A stretch of DNA of 32,237 bases. Origin: Rubrivivax sp. GTDB lineage: Bacteria; Pseudomonadota; Gammaproteobacteria; Burkholderiales; Burkholderiaceae_C. Shown here piece after piece: positions 28,437-32,237 of the stretch (its first letter is position 1; every line of letters begins with the position of its first letter). The position numbers and the translations under genes are program-made. The stretch covers positions 1-32,237 of the forward strand of contig JAHBZS010000053.1 in the NCBI GenBank assembly GCA_019635285.1. Reading direction: 5' to 3'. The notes under the pieces were generated by a model. That model had not been told where the DNA came from. It made no database searches and was given only the letters and a program-made list of their open reading frames with translations.

Positions 28437-29807
28437 ATGTTTGACGATTCGCCTTCCCGCCAGCAGAGCGCCAGGGGGGCCGCCTCGGCGGCGGCCCCGC
28501 GCCGGCGCTGGTACCTGAGCATCCGCTGGAAGTTCGCCCTGTCGCTGTGCGCCGGCCTGGTCTGGGCGGCGTTCTCGCTGTGGGTGGCGCAGGTCTGGCT
28601 GCAGGAGTTTTCCGGCCGGGTGGGCGCGTTCGTCGCCCACCTGGTGGTCTTCGGCATCGCCATCATCCCCGGCTTCATGAATGCCTTCCTGGTGACCAGC
28701 CTGCTGCTCGACCGGCGGCCGCAGATCCGGGTGCCGGCCGACCGCCTGCCGGCGGTGGCCATCCTGGTGGCCGCCTACAACGAAGAAGCCAACATCGTCT
28801 CGACCCTCGAGAGCATCGCCAAGCAGGACTACCCCGGGGCGCTGCAGGTGATCGTCATCAACGACGGCTCCACCGACGGCACTGCCGCCGCGCTGGCCGG
28901 CGTGCACTACCCCTGGCTCGAGGTCATCAACCTGGCGAAGAACGCCGGCAAGTCCCACGCTCTGAACGAGGGGCTGCAGCGCGTGCGCTGCGCGCTGACC
29001 ATCACGCTGGACGGCGACTCGTATCTCTACAAGCAGGCGCTGCGCAATCTGGTCGGGCGCTATCTGAGCGACCCGCCGGACACCCGTGCCGTGGCCGGCG
29101 CGGTGCTCATCCGCAACTCGCGCAAGAACCTGGTGACCGAGGCGCAGGAATGGGACTACTTCCACGGCATCGCCGCCGTCAAGCGGCTGCAGAGCCTGTA
29201 CCAGGGCACGCTGGTGGCGCAGGGCGCGTTCTCGGTGTACGACACGCAGACCCTGCGTGAGCTGGGCGGCTGGCCGCACACGGTGGGCGAAGACATCGTG
29301 CTGACCTGGCAGATGCTGGCGAAGAACCATCGCGTGGGTTTCGCCGAGAACGCGTGCGTGTTCACCAACGCGCCCGAGACCTGGCGCCAGTTCATCCGCC
29401 AGCGGCAGCGCTGGTCGCGCGGCCTCATCGAAGCCTTCAAGGCGCACTGGCAGCTGCTGTTCAAGCTGCGCATGTCGACCCTGTTCATCTGGTGGAACCT
29501 GCTGTTCCCCTATCTGGATCTGGTGTTCACGCTGGCCTTCATTCCCGGCCTGATCCTCGCGCTGTTCGGCATCTACTGGATTGCCGGCCCGCTGACCTTC
29601 CTGCTGCTGCCGCTGGCGGCCATCGTCAACGGCATCATGTTCCGCGTGCAGCGCCGCATGTTCGACGAGCAGGGCCTGAAGGTGCGGCGCAACCTGCGCG
29701 GCTTCTTCTTCTACACGCTGTGCTACAGCTTCGTGTTGCAGCCGGCCTGCGTGATCGGCTACTTCAAGGAGCTGCTCAACCGCAGCAAGACCTGGGGCAC
29801 GAAGTGA
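28437..29807 (+). CDS. Processive family 2 glycosyltransferase, PgaC/IcaA-like
   Basis: A 456-residue inner-membrane polysaccharide synthase. Two N-terminal membrane helices lie within 30-95 and several C-terminal ones after about 340. The GT2 motifs are VAAYNEEANI, VINDGSTDGT, DGDS, GEDIVLTW and the Q-x-x-R-W signature as QRQRWSRG. Order and spacing match PgaC/IcaA poly-beta-1,6-N-acetylglucosamine synthases; hyaluronan-, cellulose- or chitin-like products remain possible. PgaB-type deacetylase and PgaD are not adjacent. Its TGA overlaps the next gene's GTG (GTGA), so the beta-barrel is translationally coupled. Confidence 0.88.
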   Translation: MFDDSPSRQQSARGAASAAAPRRRWYLSIRWKFALSLCAGLVWAAFSLWVAQVWLQEFSGRVGAFVAHLVVFGIAIIPGFMNAFLVTSLLLDRRPQIRVPADRLPAVAILVAAYNEEANIVSTLESIAKQDYPGALQVIVINDGSTDGTAAALAGVHYPWLEVINLAKNAGKSHALNEGLQRVRCALTITLDGDSYLYKQALRNLVGRYLSDPPDTRAVAGAVLIRNSRKNLVTEAQEWDYFHGIAAVKRLQSLYQGTLVAQGAFSVYDTQTLRELGGWPHTVGEDIVLTWQMLAKNHRVGFAENACVFTNAPETWRQFIRQRQRWSRGLIEAFKAHWQLLFKLRMSTLFIWWNLLFPYLDLVFTLAFIPGLILALFGIYWIAGPLTFLLLPLAAIVNGIMFRVQRRMFDEQGLKVRRNLRGFFFYTLCYSFVLQPACVIGYFKELLNRSKTWGTK

Positions 29808-30697
29808 GGGCATCGATCGTCTTTGCCGCGCTGCTGGCCGGCACTGCGCCGGCGCTGGCGCAGTTCGTCAGCGGCAACGTCTTCTATTCGCGCGATTCGG
29901 ATTCCTTCGAGGAATTCCGCGTCGGCGCCGGCTGGACGGCGGCCAACGGCTTCGGCATCGCCGCCGCGGGCCTGCGCTTCAGCGCGCCGGGCTGGTCCGA
30001 GAACGGCTCGCTGCTGGCCGGCACGTACCGCGAGTACAGCCGTGAGACGCAGATCGACGCCAGCCTCGGCGCGCTGGACCTGGCGGGCAAGGTCTACGCC
30101 GTCGGCACCGTCGACTACGTGCATCGTTGGGCCTCCGGCAACGGGCTGGGCTTCAGCCTGGACCGCAACATCGTCAACTCGCAAGGCGGCATCGAGGATG
30201 GCATCACGCAGAACACCGCCGTGCTGGTGGGCGACTACCTGTTCACGCCGACCTTCAACGTCGGCGCGGCCGCGGGCCTGACCTATTTCTCCGACGGCAA
30301 CACGCGCCCGGTGCTGCGCACGCGCTGGAACTACGAGCTCGTCGCCGACTACGGGCTCAATGCCTACCTGAAGACACGCAGCTACACCAACTCCGACCCC
30401 GGCCGGCCGCAGTACTACTCGCCGTCGCGGCTGAACGAGGCCTCGCTCGGCCTGTCCTCGCGCTTTCTGGCGCAGGAGCGCGTGGTCGTCAGCGCGGCGC
30501 TCGACGCCGGCATGCAGTCCACCCCCGACGACACCGAGCCGATCTGGAGCGTGTTCTTCGGCCTGGCCTCGCCCCGCGGCGACGCGATCCGCTGGAGCGT
30601 CGGCCTGCTGGCCACCAACACCTCGTCGCTGCTGACCACGCAGTCGGGCGCCTACCGCTACCTGAGCGCGACGGCGCAGATCCAAATCCCCTTCTGA
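29804..30697 (+). CDS. Outer-membrane beta-barrel protein coupled to the glycosyltransferase
   Basis: A 297-residue exported protein. The GTG start overlaps the glycosyltransferase stop. Residues 1-19 form a signal peptide ending ALA. The mature protein alternates amphipathic strands (VSGNVFYSRDSDSFEEFRVG, TYREYSRETQIDASLGAL, YHRW-like turns) and ends in IQIPF, the C-terminal Phe recognised by the Bam machinery. I recognise no specific porin family; YaiO- or PgaA-barrel-like export of the polymer made by its partner is inference from coupling. Confidence 0.82.
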   Translation: MRASIVFAALLAGTAPALAQFVSGNVFYSRDSDSFEEFRVGAGWTAANGFGIAAAGLRFSAPGWSENGSLLAGTYREYSRETQIDASLGALDLAGKVYAVGTVDYVHRWASGNGLGFSLDRNIVNSQGGIEDGITQNTAVLVGDYLFTPTFNVGAAAGLTYFSDGNTRPVLRTRWNYELVADYGLNAYLKTRSYTNSDPGRPQYYSPSRLNEASLGLSSRFLAQERVVVSAALDAGMQSTPDDTEPIWSVFFGLASPRGDAIRWSVGLLATNTSSLLTTQSGAYRYLSATAQIQIPF

Positions 30698-30727
30698 CGC
30701 GGGGCACGTCGGATCGACGAAGATGCG

Positions 30728-30742
30728 CGGATCGCAGATCCG
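30728..30742 (+). promoter_or_regulatory. Triloop hairpin next to the yghU ribosome binding site
   Basis: CGGATC-GCA-GATCCG forms a 6-bp stem whose end touches the GGGAG Shine-Dalgarno at 30742-30746. A second CGGATC at 30710-30715 could compete for the same GATCCG arm. A stem of this size also arises by chance in GC-rich DNA, so support is limited. Confidence 0.3.
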
Positions 30743-30755
30743 GGAGCCTTCGCGC

Positions 30756-31631
30756 ATGAACGACAACACCGACTACGTGCCGCCACCGGTATGGGCCTGG
30801 AACAAGGCCAGCGGCGGCCGTTTCGCCAACATCAACCGCCCGGTCGCCGGGCCGACGCACGACAAGGCGCTGCCGGTCGGCAAGCATCCGCTGCAGCTGT
30901 ATTCATTGGCCACGCCCAACGGCGTCAAGGTGACGGTGATGCTGGAAGAGTTGCTGGCGCTGGGCCATGCCGGCGCGGAGTACGACGCCTGGCTGATCCG
31001 CATCGGCGAAGGCGATCAGTTCGGCAGCGGCTTCGTCGCCGTGAACCCGAATTCCAAGATCCCGGCGCTGCTGGACCGCAGCGGGCCGCAGCCGGTGCGC
31101 GTGTTCGAGTCGGGCGCGATCCTGCTGTACCTGGCCGAGAAGTTCGGCGCATTGCTGCCGCAGGACGCGGCCACCCGCGCCGAATGCCTGTCGTGGCTGT
31201 TCTGGCAGATGGGCGCGGCGCCCTACCTGGGCGGCGGCTTCGGCCACTTCTATGCCTATGCGCCGACGAAGATCGAATACGCCATCGACCGCTTCGCGAT
31301 GGAGGTCAAGCGCCAGCTCGACGTGCTGGACCGGCGCCTGGCCGAAAGCGAGTACCTGGCCGGCGACGTCTACACGGTCGCCGACATCGCCGTGTGGCCC
31401 TGGTACGGCGCGCTGGCCAAGGGCCTGGTCTACGGGGCCGGCGAGTTCCTGCAGGTGCAGGACTACAAGAACGTGCAGCGCTGGACCGACCAGATCGCCA
31501 AGCGCCCCGCGGTGCGGCGCGGGCGCATGGTCAACCGCTTGTCGGGCGACCCGTCCAGCCAACTGCACGAGCGCCACGACGCCAGCGACTTCGACACGCG
31601 CACGGCCGACAAGCTGGGCGCGGCCGGCTGA
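30756..31631 (+). CDS. yghU: Glutathione-dependent disulfide-bond oxidoreductase (Nu-class GST)
   Basis: A 291-residue cytoplasmic GST of the YghU group, which reduces disulfides using two glutathiones. The match to E. coli YghU is close over the whole length: GGRFANINRPVAGPTHDKAL, LPVGKHPLQLYSLATPNG, TVMLEELLALGHAGAEYDAW, NPNSKIPAL, GGGFGHFYAYAPTKIEYAID, RPAVRRGRMVNR and QLHERHDASDF. The thioredoxin-fold part carries FESGAILLYLAEKFG, the glutathione-binding Glu-Ser. The ATG giving MNDNTDYVPPP aligns with the E. coli start. GGGAG lies 9 nt upstream. It lies 58 nt after the beta-barrel gene. Confidence 0.94.
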   Translation: MNDNTDYVPPPVWAWNKASGGRFANINRPVAGPTHDKALPVGKHPLQLYSLATPNGVKVTVMLEELLALGHAGAEYDAWLIRIGEGDQFGSGFVAVNPNSKIPALLDRSGPQPVRVFESGAILLYLAEKFGALLPQDAATRAECLSWLFWQMGAAPYLGGGFGHFYAYAPTKIEYAIDRFAMEVKRQLDVLDRRLAESEYLAGDVYTVADIAVWPWYGALAKGLVYGAGEFLQVQDYKNVQRWTDQIAKRPAVRRGRMVNRLSGDPSSQLHERHDASDFDTRTADKLGAAG

Positions 31632-31717
31632 GGGCTTACGCGGCGCCGAGAGCGGCAACTGCTTTCGACGCATAGCGGTCGAAGCCCACAGCCGTTCTTG
31701 CGGGGTTTCAGCGCATC

Positions 31718-31942
31718 GCGCCAGGCGGCACCTGCCAGGCGCTCATGCTGCGGCGGTCGGCCCTTCGGACCGACTGCACTGCGGTGCTCGCCCCGGGGTC
31801 GTGCCGCATAACTCGCTACGCGCTGCGCGCTGCGCTCAAACAGATGCGGCAAGCATGAGGACGAAGCGCGCTGCGCGCGCCGACCCCGGGGCTGCGCTCC
31901 TCGTCGCCGCAGAAATCGCCCCTGCCAGGTGCCGCCTGACGC
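31718..31942. repeat. Large nested foldback
   Basis: Three successive arm pairs face each other about one centre. The outer pair is 31718-31739 with 31921-31942 (20 of 22 pairing, GCG-CAGGCGGCACCTG-CAGG). The middle pair is GCCCCGGGGTCG (31790-31801) with CGACCCCGGGGC (31881-31892). The inner pair is TGCCGCAT (31802-31809) with ATGCGGCA (31844-31851). A smaller hairpin (31756-31774) lies in one arm. Confidence 0.7.
31745..31843 (-). repeat. LFERS-type repeat, minus-strand copy
   Basis: Read on the minus strand it begins CTGTTTGAGCGCAGCG, continues through a GAGTT block and a CGAGCACCGCAG block, and its translation starts LFERSAQRVAS. It aligns with the plus-strand copy at 32095 with gaps. 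Confidence 0.5.
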
Positions 31943-31957
31943 GAGGTCGTGGCCCCT

Positions 31958-31980
31958 GTGGTGTTCGCGTCGAACACCAC
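31958..31980. repeat. Perfect 10-bp triloop hairpin
   Basis: GTGGTGTTCG (31958-31967), loop CGT, CGAACACCAC (31971-31980). Every base of the stem pairs. No gene end lies nearby to explain it as a terminator. Confidence 0.75.
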
Positions 31981-32045
31981 GTGCGCTGGCCCAGGCCGCG
32001 GGCGGATCGACGGCAGGGCGCCTATGCGACGCCGAGAAGCGCAGA

Positions 32046-32150
32046 GCCCATGGCCAGCGCGCGCAGCGCGCCACAACCTCTGACTTCGTCGCGACTGTTT
32101 GAACGGAGCGAACGCAGTTCGCGCAGTGAGTTGGCGACGAGGCCATGGGC
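32046..32150. repeat. Nested inverted repeat enclosing the plus-strand LFERS copy
   Basis: GCCCATGGCC (32046-32055) pairs perfectly with GGCCATGGGC (32141-32150). TCGTCGC (32086-32092) pairs with GCGACGA (32134-32140). At the centre GCGAAC-GCA-GTTCGC (32108-32122) forms a triloop hairpin. GCGCTGGCC at 31983-31991 can alternatively pair with GGCCAGCGC at 32052-32060. Confidence 0.65.
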
Positions 32151-32190
32151 GCGAGCATCGCAGGGGACCCCGCCCACGGGGCGGGGCGTC
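32095..32190 (+). repeat. LFERS-type repeat, plus-strand copy
   Basis: It begins CTGTTTGAACGGAGCG and its translation starts LFERSERSSRSEL. From memory, repeats with this translated signature recur in beta-proteobacterial intergenic regions; I could not check this. It lies in opposite orientation to the copy ending at 31843. Confidence 0.5.
32168..32186. repeat. Perfect 8-bp triloop hairpin
   Basis: CCCCGCCC (32168-32175), loop ACG, GGGCGGGG (32179-32186). It follows the plus-strand LFERS copy. Confidence 0.6.
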
Positions 32191-32237
32191 GCATCGAAGC
32201 CCTGACGGCGATCCGCCCGCGGCCTCGCGCCACGGCT

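Larger units (their letters stand above)
31632..32237. repeat. Non-coding tail rich in inverted repeats
   Basis: I see no gene with coding character in these 606 bases. Open frames exist on both strands but consist of Arg/Ala/Pro-rich composition and run antisense into yghU. The segment is filled with inverted repeats of several sizes, listed separately. A TTACGCGGCGCCGAGAGCG-like sequence at 31636 recurs as CTATGCGACGCCGAGAAGCG at 32022, perhaps an element edge. Confidence 0.7.

Noticed and set aside
31463-32233. 256-codon minus-strand frame over the tail and the end of yghU
   Set aside because: Antisense to conserved yghU sequence in part and made of repeat-derived low-complexity peptide elsewhere.
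31632-32237. Integron attC array
   Set aside because: No GTTRRRY/RYYYAAC core sites or cassette-like genes were found; the palindromes are of a different kind.

Overview
The window is high-GC DNA (roughly 70% by eye) with short intergenic gaps, many ATGA or TGATG stop/start overlaps, and a few GTG starts. A complete F0F1 ATP synthase operon, a lemA plus two TPM-domain genes trio, a PEP-CTERM protein and a YghU-type GST all fit a betaproteobacterium of the order Burkholderiales (Rubrivivax/Leptothrix/Ideonella-like). That placement is inference from gene content; there is no rRNA or tRNA gene here to confirm it.

Layout. 1-3.9 kb (+): the 3' part of a GT51 peptidoglycan transglycosylase, lemA, two TPM-domain genes, and a secreted class-C-type serine hydrolase. 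4.0-12.0 kb (-): atpIBEFHAGDC, transcribed from a perfect TATAAT -10 box, with a class I polyphosphate kinase 2 (ppk2) placed 19 nt behind atpC and a hairpin closing the unit. 12.06-16.74 kb (-): cytochrome b561, GNAT acetyltransferase, HpaI-type aldolase, galM, a three-copy 62-63 bp repeat array, and glpD. A cytochrome c' gene diverges from the b561 gene (+). 17.57-22.95 kb (-): EamA exporter, PLP aminotransferase, PhzF-like protein, glyoxalase-like protein, threonine-dehydratase-like enzyme and the alanyl-tRNA editing protein AlaX, mostly overlapping end to end. A MocR regulator diverges from this unit (+) across an intergenic region with two interleaved inverted repeats; an unrecognised 246-aa gene follows it. 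25.3-27.2 kb (-): the ABC-F ATPase Uup. 27.5-31.6 kb (+): PEP-CTERM protein, PgaC-like glycosyltransferase, outer-membrane beta-barrel, then yghU. 31.63-32.24 kb: no convincing gene, but dense inverted repeats.

Functional logic. The atp/ppk2 unit joins ATP synthesis to polyphosphate phosphotransfer. The MocR-EamA unit looks like regulated handling and export of an amino acid or amine, with AlaX removing mischarged serine or glycine from tRNA-Ala. PEP-CTERM, GT2 and beta-barrel look like a small exopolysaccharide or surface module.

The most unusual signals are structural. (1) The last 21 codons and stop of alaX form a nearly gapless 74-nt cloverleaf palindrome: a 12-bp perfect outer stem around three perfect hairpins, each with a 3-nt loop. 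A diverged second copy of the alaX 3' end lies 133 bp downstream, as if a small element had inserted into the end of the gene and regenerated its C-terminus. (2) Four tandem 21-bp units, each one coiled-coil heptad, run through and beyond the uup stop codon. (3) The 606-bp tail contains nested foldback repeats, a perfect 10-bp triloop hairpin, and two opposed copies of a sequence whose translation begins LFERS.
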